From Tilletiopsis washingtonensis (taxonomy: Eukaryota; Basidiomycota; Exobasidiomycetes; Entylomatales): a stretch of 64,000 bases of DNA. The stretch is from contig NW_020312013.1 of the NCBI RefSeq assembly GCF_003144115.1, positions 1 to 64,000 on the forward strand. The letters run 5' to 3'. Shown here piece after piece: positions 32,070 through 41,761 of this stretch. How positions within the stretch are numbered: the stretch's first letter is position 1; each line of letters begins with the position of its first letter. A program made the position numbers and the translations under genes. Under the pieces are notes generated by a model, which did not search any database, was not told the DNA's origin, and was given only the letters and a program-made list of their open reading frames with translations.

Positions 32070-34780
32070 TCATGCATCGCGCATCTCCTCGTCCTTCTCC
32101 TGCGGCTGCGCCTCGCTGGCCTGCTCTGCCACAGGCACGGCCTCGCTGCCTGTCCCCTCGGCGCCACTCGGCGCTTCTTGAGATGCCGCCTGCTCCGCCG
32201 GCTTCTCGCTCTTCGCCTCCTCAGCCGCAGCGGCAGCGCTCATCGTCTCGTCCTCCTGCGACGCGGCCTTCTCCGCCTTCTCTGCGTCCTCTGGCGCGCG
32301 CGCAGGCGACGAGCTGCGCGGCACGTCCGGCACCACAACGTGGATCGGCGAGGGCGCCGCCGAGGCACCGGCCTGCGCCTCGTCCTTTAGTGCTGCGTGC
32401 CGTGGGTTCATCGCTGCCGGCTGACTGGACGGCGACGAGGCCGTCGGCGTGGTGGCGGTCGGCGCAGCGGCGGCGGGCGTAGGCGGCGGCTTGGGCTTCG
32501 GGTTGCGCTCCTCCTCAATCGCCAGCATGAGCCGCGTCACATCGTCGGTGGCGATGGCCGGCGTCAGCAGGTTGAGGTGCTCCTTGGCGGCCAGGCGCAG
32601 CGCGCGCCAGCTGAGGCTCTGCCGCTTCGCCTCGATGGCCGCCAGCTGTGCATCGTCGCGCTCCTTTGCCGCGCGCTCGACGTCGGCGCGCAGCTCGTCG
32701 GCGGTGCGTGCGACCGTCGTTGGTGTGGGTATTGTGGGCTGCTCGAGTGCCTTGCGCCGCTTGTTCGCCTGGTCCTCCTGCAGGCGAATTTGCTTGGCGT
32801 AGTGCTGCAGGTCTGGCACGCGCGGCGGCATCTCCAGGTCATCGAGCCCGTCTTCCAACACCTCGATCTCGTTGCCCTCGTCGTCCTCCCGCTTGCGCGT
32901 GCGCGGTACTGGCGGCGCAAGGCCTTCTTCCCACAATGAGGAGAGCGCAGCAGTGCCGAGCGCGTGCGGGAAGCGCTTGGGTGCGCGCAGTGCGCGGACG
33001 CTTGCCTGAGCGGTAGAGAGGATGTGCGCGGCGGAGAGAGAGGGCCGGTCGATCGGCGGGCAGTTCTCCGTCTTCCATGTGATCTGCAGGCACGGAAGTC
33101 AGCACCGCAGAGGCGGCATGAGAAGAAGCTACTCACCCAGCGTGCCTCTCGCCGCAGCGTCAGCAGCACCGAGTCGGAGAACACCTTGCCCTCGGGCGGG
33201 ATGGTCTTGAGCTCCTTGACAATCTCCCGCCACGTCGTGCGGATCCACAAGTCCTGCGCAGGCGCTGTCAGCGACACATCCTCGCAGTCCCATGCCGCCC
33301 GGCTCACGTCTGCCTCCGAGAGCGTAAAGTTGGCGACAATCAGCGCCTTGTTCTTCCACGTGGCCCACTTCTCGCGCGGCGCCTTGGCGAGCGAGAGCAG
33401 GTACTGGAAGAGGATGAGCCACTGCACGAGCACGTGCCGCCGGAAGAGCGGATCGCGGAGCTGTGCTGGGTGTCAGCACACGGGCAGAGTCGGCTCTGCA
33501 GGGAGACGTACCTCGTACTCGAGCAAATTCCGGCCAGTCAAGTACTTTGGGAAGAAGTCCTCGTCCTGCCGCTCGCCAGCTGCCTCGGTGTCCTCCATCT
33601 GCTCCTGCAGCTTCAGCTGCCCGCCGGCCGTCGGCCGCCGCTCCTCGCCAGCCTTGTCCTTCTCACGCTCCTTTGCTGCCGCCGCAGCTGCAAGACGCGC
33701 GGCAGCACTGTCTGATGCTGCTGCGCCGGCGAGCAGGCGCTCCTGCTTGGCAGCGGCGACGAAGACATCGAGCGTCATGCGCGTGGCGATGCGCAGGCTC
33801 TTCATGGCGCCTGGGGTGCCGTCCGGCGCCGGATCAGCGCCGTCCGGTGTCGACACGACAGACTCGGCAAAGAGCAGCGCCGGGTTGGCAAAGAAGCTCT
33901 GCAGCGACCAGAAGGTGGCATAGAAGGCAGGCGCCGCGCAGACGGCACTGAGACCGGCGGGCGTGTTGAGCGCCGGCAGCGCGCTGGCTGACGCCTCGGG
34001 CGTGGCGCCGGCCGACGGCGACGCCATGGCCGCATCCTCGCCCTCTGGTGATCGCTCCTGCTCGGCCGGCGCCGGCAGCGGCTGCAGCGTCGTGCGGTTC
34101 TCGACGTTGAAGTCGCCGCGCAGGTTGACGCCGCTGCGCTCGCCGAGCGGAAAGACGGCGCTGAGCAGGCTCAGTACCTGGCCCGCCAGCACCGTGTCGG
34201 GGCGCGTGGGCTTGGAGAGGCGGCGCAGCAGCTCGTTGCACGTGCGCAGCAGCGTCAGGCCCTTGCCGCGCGCCGGCGAGAGGGCGACGGTGAGCAGGTG
34301 CAGGCGCGAGCGCAGGTAGGCAAAGAGCACGGCGCACGACGGCAGCGGCAGCGCGTCGAAGAGCTCCTCGAGCAGCAGCAGCGGCTGCGCGGCGTCGAGC
34401 AGCGCCGCCTCGTCGAAGGCGACGACGACGTCGAGGCGGTCGAAGAGGGCGCGTGCGGCGCCGTCGTCGAGGTACACGCCGGGTGCGGCACCCGTGGCGG
34501 CGGCGTGCACGGGCAGTGCATCGAGCACGGCGTCGCGCAGCGCCAGGTGCGTGGCGTCGCGCACCACGTCGCCCACGTCGCCGTCGCGCGGGCCGAGCTG
34601 GGCGGCGAGGTCGCGCACACGCGGCGCCAGCAGCGCCTGCGCCTCGTCGGGCGCGGTGAGCGACGCAGATGCGGCGGGCAGCGCGGCGAGCGCGTCGAGC
34701 AGCGGCGGCAGCGCGGCGTGCAGCAGGGCGCGCGTCGAGGCCGCGGCGCTGCCTGCGACGGAGGAGGAGGAGGAGGCCAT
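32070..34780 (-). CDS. HPR1: THO complex subunit 1 (THOC1/HPR1)
   Basis: The product has 868 residues from three exons, 34780-33512, 33460-33137 and 33083-32070. THOC1 is a core scaffold of the nuclear THO/TREX complex, which couples transcription to mRNA export and limits R-loops. The family region spans about residues 50-640: ALFDRLDVVVAFDEAA, LRTCNELLRRLSK, VLSLLSAVFPLGERSG with LRGDFNVEN, FFPKYLTGRNLLEYELRDP and WREIVKELKTIPPEGKVFSD are recognisable blocks. The last 220 residues are a low-complexity Ala/Glu/Pro/Ser tail. The splice at 33511-33461 restores the conserved LEYE-LRDPLFRR run. Its start is 303 bp from that of CHO1, on opposite strands. Convergent with the aldo/keto reductase gene. 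Confidence 0.9.
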
Positions 34781-35083
34781 CGCGGCCGGCGCGGAGGAGG
34801 AGGTGCAGAGGCAAGGTGGTGGAGAGGGCTCGGCGAGAAGGTCGCGGCGGCGTCTCGCGCGAGAGGCGCGCTGAATCCAACAGGCGCGAATACAAGGGCG
34901 CGTGCGGCCACTACAAGCAGCTGCTGCTATTCCGGGCGCGCACGTGCCGCTGGCAGCGGGCCCGTTCGCAGCGCTGCGCCTCCACCAGAGCAGGCGAAGG
35001 GCCTCGCCTCGCTTTCGGGGCCGGCGGCAGCGAGATGAAGCGCAGCGGCGGGTGCTCCCACTCTTGCCTTCCCACCACCATAC
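34781..35083. promoter_or_regulatory. Divergent promoter region, THOC1 / CHO1
   Basis: This compact stretch lies between two divergent start codons. It carries a minus-strand CCACCACC tract at 34815-34822 and a plus-strand CCCACCACCA at 35071-35080, each close to its own ATG. Any regulation must be shared or closely packed. Confidence 0.6.
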
Positions 35084-36485
35084 ATGCCCGGCACCGTCGC
35101 GCGCTCCTTCGACCCCGCCCTCACCGCCGCCCCCGCACACAGCTCCGGCGTCCTCGCCGCGCCGCACGCCGCCCGCGCCCTCGCCGCCTCGCTCGCCGCG
35201 CTCCCCGCCCACCCGTCCGCCGGCGTCGCCCCGACGGGCGCCTCGCACGCCGTCGCCCACGCCGCCGCCGCTGCCGCGCTCGCACCCAACGCCGCCGCAC
35301 AGATGACGAGCCGCCAGGCCACGCACGCCGCCGCCGCCGACCTCACCGCCGCAGGCCGCCGCTCGGCCGCCGCGGCACAGCAGGCGCGCGCCGAGCAGGT
35401 CATGCAGACACACGCCGCCGCCGACGTCGACGCCGAGCACGACAAGGCGCTCAAGCAGTTCGTCGAGACGCCCGGCCACTTCTCGCTCGTGCGGTGCGTG
35501 TGGCAGAGTAGCTTGAGGGAGAGGCAGCGGAGAGGCGAGAGTGTGACAGCACACATGCATCGAGATGGAGGGGATGCCCTACTGCGACGCTGGCCCTCTC
35601 TAGACCACACGCTGGCCCCTCTAGACCACACGCTGGCCCTCTCTAGACCACACGCTGACCCCCTCCGCAGCAACTTCCACCTTGCCGACGCCTTCACGCT
35701 CATGAACGGCTTCTGCGGCGCGCAGTCGCTCTTTGCCTCGGCGCGCTACCTGCTCACGTCGGACCCCAAGCACGCCTGGACGGCGCTCTGGTTCCCCGTT
35801 TTCGGCGCCATCTTCGACCTGCTCGACGGCAAGGTGGCGCGCTGGCGCAAGAGCAGCAGCATGCTTGGCCAGGAGCTCGACAGTCTGGCCGACTCGGTGA
35901 GTGGTGCGAAGGACGCGCATTGCCTCGCGGCTCACATCTGTGCAGGTCTCGTTTGGCTGCGCACCCGCGTTTGCCGCCTTTGCCCTCGGCCTGCGCACGC
36001 CGCTCGACACGGTCATCCTGACGGGCTTCGTGTGCTGCGGCATTGCGCGCCTCGCGCGCTTCAACGTCACGACGGCGTCGATCCCGCACGACGCGTCGGG
36101 CAAGGCGCGCTACTTTGAGGGCCTGCCCATCCCCAGCTCGCTCATCCTCGTCGGCGGCATGGCCGTGTGCCTGCTGGCGGGGCGCGTCGACGCCGGCGGC
36201 CTGCCGATTGCGCTGGCCAAGGAGCGCATCTCGGGCCTGACATTCACCGGCGCGCTGCGCGACCACATCCCCGGCGCGCAGGGCGGCAAGGGCGTGCCGC
36301 TGGGCGTCATCGGCCTCGACCTTGCGCCGCACGTGTTCAGCGCGCTGCGCCGCATCGGCCTGGCGCACGCCACGGCACAGGCGGCCGCCGCGTACGCGAC
36401 GCTGCAGCTGCACACGCTGAGCCTCGTGTGGCTCGTCTGGAGCGGCCTGCTGGTGAGCAAGACGATCCGCATCCCCAAGCCCTGA
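35084..36485 (+). CDS. CHO1: CDP-diacylglycerol-serine O-phosphatidyltransferase
   Basis: The product has 391 residues from three exons, 35084-35493, 35671-35896 and 35946-36485. It makes phosphatidylserine from CDP-diacylglycerol and serine, in the ER membrane. The CDP-alcohol phosphatidyltransferase motif D-x2-DG-x2-AR-x8-G-x3-D-x3-D is complete, starting [10 protein letters not shown] at about residue 186 and ending LDSLADS, right at intron 2. It is preceded by [17 protein letters not shown], typical of fungal PS synthases, and followed by several membrane spans. The N-terminal 115 residues are Ala/His-rich and unstructured. Intron 1 (177 nt) contains a tandem repeat, listed separately. 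Confidence 0.94.
35586..35660 (+). repeat. Tandem repeat of 21-22 bp inside CHO1 intron 1
   Basis: The 15-mer CTAGACCACACGCTG occurs three times, at 35600-35614, 35621-35635 and 35643-35657, separated by short C/T spacers; a partial copy precedes them. Only the last copy continues as CTGAC, which fits the branch-site consensus, and the intron acceptor follows 10-13 nt later. The repeat therefore abuts, and may supply, the splicing branch point. Confidence 0.9.
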
Positions 36486-36985
36486 GTGTGCTGGGTCTGT
36501 CCGCATCTGCGCTCGCTCTCTCTCTCTCTCCTCTATGCTCCTCCTCCATCCCCCTGTTGCAGCCCAAGACTGCTCTCGCCTTCACCTGTCCATCTCTCCG
36601 CCTTCGCGCCCGTGTGCAAATACAAAAGCTTCGCTCTGCCGCTGCATCCGAGCCGCCGAAGCTGACGCGTGGCGTGTGCCTGATGCGAGCAAGCGCAGTG
36701 CTGCGGTGTGAGCATGCTGCATGCCACTGCTGTGCAAGCTGCGTCACGGGCGACGAGCGCCGCGGCGCCGGGTGTTGGAGGCGGCTTCCTCCTCTACGTG
36801 CGCAGGCGGAGCGGATGCTGTCGGCGGCTGCGCCGACTGCAGTCTGAGTGCCGGCAGGGACGGCCGTGGCGGTGGCGCAGCGCGTGGGAACAGCGGCCGG
36901 CGCTGCTGGAGGCGCGTGCGCCGCGCCGACGGTGTGCGACCTTCGCAGCGCGCCGCCCTCTTCCCGTCCTCCATCCTCCCGCACC
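36486..36985. other. Intergenic region CHO1-GET4 with a CT microsatellite
   Basis: This is 500 bp between tandem genes. A (CT)n run occupies about 36515-36534, just after the CHO1 stop. Pyrimidine-rich sequence precedes the GET4 start. I see no gene. Confidence 0.6.
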
Positions 36986-38919
36986 ATGTCGTACGACCTG
37001 CACCAGAAGCTGCGCACCACGTCCGTGCGCCAGATCAAGCGCAAGGACTATGCCGGTGCTGTGACGACGCTGTACGACGGCGCCAAGTCGCTCCTGGAGC
37101 AGAAGGAGTACGGCAGCGGCTGCGACCTGGGCGTCATGATGCTCGACGCGTACAGCAAGGGCGCGCTCGAGAGCTCGCCGGAGACCCGCGGTGAGTGGCA
37201 GGCGCGTGTGCGGCAGGGCGGCGAGGTGCGGCAGCAGGCGGCACTGCGGCGCACGAGGCTCCGGTCCGGCAGGAACATGAGACGTGTGCGGCGGCAGCGG
37301 CGCACGCAGAAGGCGAGGCGACGAATGGCGGCCAGCTGCGCTGTCTGCGTCCCTCCAGTCTGCAGGTGATGCGCAGAGTCACAGAGCGAGTGGTCAGCGG
37401 GGTGACGTGAGATCTCCGGCTGGCAGCACGCACATGGCGGCAGGCCGGTGCGTCTACGGCATCCTAGGCTCGCAGGTCGGCGCCCGGCCAGTCGGCGACA
37501 CGTGGCGCGATCGTCGCTGCGACTCGTCTCTTCTGCTTTGCTCGCTCATCTCGCTCATTCCTCTTCACGCGCTCCAGAGCGCATCGCCACGCTGCTGCGC
37601 CTCTCGGCGCCCGACTTCTGGCGCAAGAAGCTCCTCGACGCTGCCATCAAGTGCGTATGCCCGGCGGCGAGTGTGGCGGCGGGAAAAGCGCAGGGTTTGG
37701 CGGCGTAGCGGGAAGCTGTCACACACCTGCAAGAGAGGCGCCGGGAGCTGGAGACGTGCCAGTAGTCGTACCGAAGGGCTGCGCTGCTCTGTATCTGCGC
37801 GGGCAATGATCGCCGCCCAGTGCTAGAGAGATTGCTTTGGTGCTTCCGCGGCACGTCTCCTCCTGCACTCTTGCTCTCGGCCATGACTGCTGACTTCGCG
37901 CGCGCAGGTGGTCGATTCAGGTGACGTCGATGCCGTTCGGCGATGGACTGCTGCGCCTGGCGATTGCCGACGTGCTCGCTGCTGGTGCGTCGCGCTCTGC
38001 CTGATCGTTCCCAGCTCGGCTGACACGCAGCAGAGGGCTCCTACTACGCCGCCGAGACGCACTACCTGCACGCCTCGGCGCAGCCGCCGAGCGTGCCCGA
38101 CGCCAAGAAGTGGTTCGACGCCGAGGCGCCGAAGCGCTTTGCGGCCATGCAGCTGCGCTGGCTCGAGGCGCAGGCCACCGATGCGGGTGCGCAGAAAATT
38201 GCTGCGCTGCGGACAGACGCCGGCCGCTGGGCGCTGCGTGGCCTGCTGCCGTGAGTGCGCCTGGCTTCACACTCGTGGTGGCATCCTGACGCTCCTCGCA
38301 GGCTGCTGCAAGCGCGCGCCCTCACCGCCTCGCGCGCCTTCCTCGCCGCCTACGTCTCTGCTCTCTGCTCCGCACATCCCACGCTCCTGCTGCCCACGAC
38401 GCCGAACCCCAAGGCCTTCTCGCCGCCGGCCGGCACGGGCCCGGCGGAGCAGGTGCAGCTCTACCTCACGGGCAACGCCGACCTCAACTTTGCGCAGATG
38501 CTCTTGGCCCTCGTGGCGCAGGCCGTGTCGGTGAAGAAGACGGGCGCGCCCGTGCCCGACGCGCTCAAGCAGCAGTGGGGCCAGCTCGTGGCGCAGTACG
38601 AGCGCGAGGGCGGCGCGCTGCAGGAGGAGGCCTTTGTCGGCGAGGTGCGTCTGCTCCGAGCTCTCGCGTGTTCGGACGCTCACCCTGTGCGCAGGCCATC
38701 GACCCCATCTCGACGCTCTACTTCGACATCCGCCCGCAACGGCCGCAGGGCAACTTCATGCAGGACATGCTCAGCTCGCTCATGGGCGGCGGCGGCGCAG
38801 GCGCGGCGGCTGGCGGTGCGCCAGCTCCGGCGCCCGTCCGGCAGCCACCGCCGCCGCAGAGCCGGGCACAGCAGGAGGCGCCTGCTGCGTCGGCGGAGGA
38901 GGAGCTCGACCTCGACTAG
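36986..38919 (+). CDS. GET4: GET4 homologue, tail-anchored protein insertion pathway
   Basis: The product has 379 residues from six exons: 36986-37190, 37578-37650, 37908-37984, 38034-38250, 38302-38644 and 38695-38919. Get4 (TRC35) partners Get5 and passes tail-anchored proteins from Sgt2 to the Get3 ATPase. It is an all-helical, TPR-like protein. Conserved blocks are IKRKDYAGAVTTLYDGAKSL, the spliced KWSIQVTSMPFGDGLLR, GSYYAAETHYLHASA, and FAQMLLALVAQAVS late in the fold. The C-terminal 60 residues are a Gly/Ala/Pro/Gln tail ending EEELDLD. The first intron is 387 nt and the second 257 nt, both long for this window. At intron 3 two adjacent CAG acceptors occur; only the second keeps the frame. 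Confidence 0.88.
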
Positions 38920-40120
38920 GCAGCACCCATCGCGGGGCCCCGCGCACCGAGGGCGCGAATGCGATTCTGTGTCACGCACGACCGCGTGGTCTCTGTGACT
39001 TAGTCCGGCTGCTCCTCTGAGCTCGTCGCTCGTGCAGCATCGGCTGCATCGCGGATCTATTGCCGTCACAATTGGCGGTGCTGCGAGACGATGATGTAGC
39101 CTGCCGAGAGGAGACGCACAGCGCAGGGCAGCTGCCCGGCGGGCGGCTGCACGTACCTCAAGTAGGCACGTTAGGCACCAGCGCGCGACGACAGCGCCTC
39201 CGTCATCCCCATCAGCGCTATTCAGCACGCATGTGTTGCCGATGAGAGCGATGCGCAAGATGGAGAGGCACGAGGCGGCTTGAAGGGGAAGGCCAGACCG
39301 GGCTCGGCGAGGCCAGACGAGGAGCCTGGGCGCGCCCATTGATTCGAGCTCGTCTTGCTGAGCTCATGCTCAGGCTGTCGACCCTAATGATGCGGCAGAG
39401 ACGTGCCAGCCGGCAAACTCTCGTGCTTGCGTCAGTGTGAAGCACCGGCCGATGTTGAGCGGAAGGGTATCCGCGACCGGGCGCAAGCGTGAAGTCGACT
39501 GGGTGCTGATGACCCGCGTGCTCTCGGCGTACCTCAGCCGCTCGAGGTGCAAGAAGAGTCGCGGGTTGGGCAACAGCCAGCAGCGACAGCACTTGCCGCA
39601 GTCGAACCAGACGGGAAGGTCTTCAGCGCGGAGCTCGGAGCCGAGCTCCTGACAGAGACCCCTGGGCTCATGGCCCTTGAGGAGGGCCGCCGTCGCGCGA
39701 AGCGTGGGCAAGAGGCATGCTGCCGCTCGGACTTCGTCGCAGCCGACTGCTGGGCCCGGCTCGCGCAGACGAGCCTCGAGTGCGGGGGGATGTCCCGTGC
39801 TCCCGCCGAGAGCAGCGGCTTCTTCGTGGCTTGACCTCGCATCGACTCGACGTGGAGAGCAGAAAGACACCGCGTGTTGCCCTCTCCGCACCTCGGCCTT
39901 CTCCTCGTTGACCTCGCCGGCGGCCGAGGCTGCACGTCAGCTTCGGGCATGCTCAGGCACCAGGCACGGAGTTAAGCGCCTCATACGACGCCCTCTCTTC
40001 GTGCAATCTGCTGCTAAGCTCATTGTGGCGTTGCCAAAGCGAGCAGCAGGACGCAAGCATAGGGGCCGAGCCGCGCCGTCTGACGCCCCGGCCGAGCGCC
40101 GAGACGAGAAATGCGGTGCA

Positions 40121-40142
40121 GCGGCGGCGGCGGCGGCGGCGG
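40121..40142. repeat. (GCG)n microsatellite
   Basis: About seven GCG units in a row lie inside the long region upstream of the PDR transporter gene. Confidence 0.85.
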
Positions 40143-41589
40143 AGTGCGGGCCTCGGGGTCCGGCTGCGCGACGGCGGAGGCAAGAAGGGAGCGGATGGGA
40201 GCACCCGGCGCTGCGGCGTCTTGGGGCGCTGACTCGAGAAGATCCGAGCCCGTGGCTGCCGCTCTGGCGCCCAGCACAGATCTGCTGGAAGCTGCAGGGT
40301 ACACCGCAGCCAGCGCAAGGGGAGGACGCATGAAGGGACTTAGTCACGAGACTGGCGGCGTTGCGTGCTGGGCACGCGAGGAGGTGTTGCGCTCAGGCCG
40401 ACGCTTTGGTGCGCCAGCTTCCCTCGGGTCGCGGTAGCCGAGGGCGAGCGGCCGCTCTCCCGCCTCCGCGCAGCTCCAACGTCTTGAGCGCAGCGTCGGA
40501 GCGAGTGCTCCGCATCAAGAGGCGTCCTCGTCGGCTCCACGGCGCGCGCTGCAGATTCGCCGTCGCCGCTCTCGGTCGTTCCTCGCTTCTTGGCGGGGCG
40601 CAGAGTTCTGAGATCAGCGGATGGGCACGAGCAGGCGAGCCGAGCAGCGAGGGCGCGAGGCGGGGGATCGACGTCGCTCCGGCCGCCGGCGAGCGCAGCG
40701 TGCGTCATCTGCATGAACGAGCCTCTCGGCCGCAAGCAGGCGACTGCTCTGCTGCCCCGCTGCGCGGACGAGATGCGGCGGAGCGCCAACGCGGGAGAGC
40801 GCAGCCGTGCGGCAGATCTCGCGCTCGGTGCGCGGCGCCTCGCTCTCGCATCGAAATTGCGTGTTCAGCGCTCGGGGTCGGCAGCAGTGCGCAGGCAGGC
40901 TGGCAAGCTCGACAGGCAGCAGCGCACGAACGAGGCGTGCAATTGAGAGGCGTCGGGCCGGCGTGCTCGCCGCCATCAGGAGGCGCAGCGGAGGGAGAGG
41001 CAAGGCACGCTTGCGGCGCGCCCAGGGCCAGGGCCAGCTCAGCGCGAGTCATCAAACGGCAGTGGCGCCCCGAGGCACGCGCGCGGCGGCGGCCCAGTCC
41101 GGCGGTTGCTGCTTCTTCTGACGCTGCCCTGCGTCGGCGTGTGAGATGGCGCACGAGCTCACTCGCTGCTCTGCTGCCGCTCTGGTGCTGGTGCTGTCGA
41201 CGTCGGTGCGACGCGGTGCGGAAGCTCCGCCGCCGCTGCGGTGCCGCTGTCGGACGGCGCAGCGCTCCCGCGGAGGGGCGACGCTTGGCGTGCGCATGTG
41301 GCACTCCGCCGCAACCCGCGGGCCGGCGCGAGCGAGGGCAAAGTGGTGCGCGGCCACCAGCACACTGCGCGCGTGCCGCGCTGCTTTTTGCACAGTCAAC
41401 ACGCCGGGCGGCCGGAAGCGCCATCCGGCCGCGCCGCGTCGCTGCGAGAGCGAGCACGGCCCGTCCGCAGCGCCGCGTTGCGCAACGGCGTCCAGCTCCC
41501 GATGCGAGAAGCGCCCGGCGCCGCCCTCCATCGCAGCTGCAGCAGCCAAGGCAGGCACGCGGCCGTAAGCTGAGCCGCAGCGGCAGACG

Positions 41590-41595
41590 TATAAG
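41590..41595 (+). promoter_or_regulatory. TATA-like element of the PDR gene
   Basis: TATAAG lies 167-172 bp upstream of the ATG at 41762 and is followed by a pyrimidine-rich leader. It is the clearest TATA-like box in this GC-rich window. Its function is inferred from position only. Confidence 0.4.
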
Positions 41596-41761
41596 ACGCT
41601 CGCGCCTTCTTGCTCTCGCCCATTCTCACACAAACACCCTCTGCGGCCCTCTCGCAAGCGCCCGTCGCCGTCCTTCGCCCAGCGTCCTGCGCTGCGCTCC
41701 TGCACCGCACCCAGCAGGCAGCTTCTCTCTTAGCGACACCTCTCCCTCTCTCTCACCACCA

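Larger units (their letters stand above)
38920..41761. promoter_or_regulatory. 2.8-kb gene-poor region upstream of the PDR transporter
   Basis: This is the longest gap in the window. It should contain the GET4 3' end and a long promoter for the ABC transporter. A (GCG)n run lies at 40121-40142, a TATA-like TATAAG at about 41590-41595, and a CT-rich leader ends in CACCACCA just before the start codon. The 1.4 kb before the start is open in the transporter's frame, but its residues are Arg/Ala/Ser-rich with no domain. A minus-strand frame at 39370-39891 has somewhat protein-like composition; I could not confirm it as a gene. Confidence 0.5.

Noticed and set aside
40361-41761. 1.4-kb open frame continuous with the PDR transporter, as an extended N-terminus
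   Set aside because: It encodes Arg/Ala/Ser-rich sequence with no domain and contains a TATA-like box and a CT-rich leader. PDR proteins normally begin close to the ATG at 41762.
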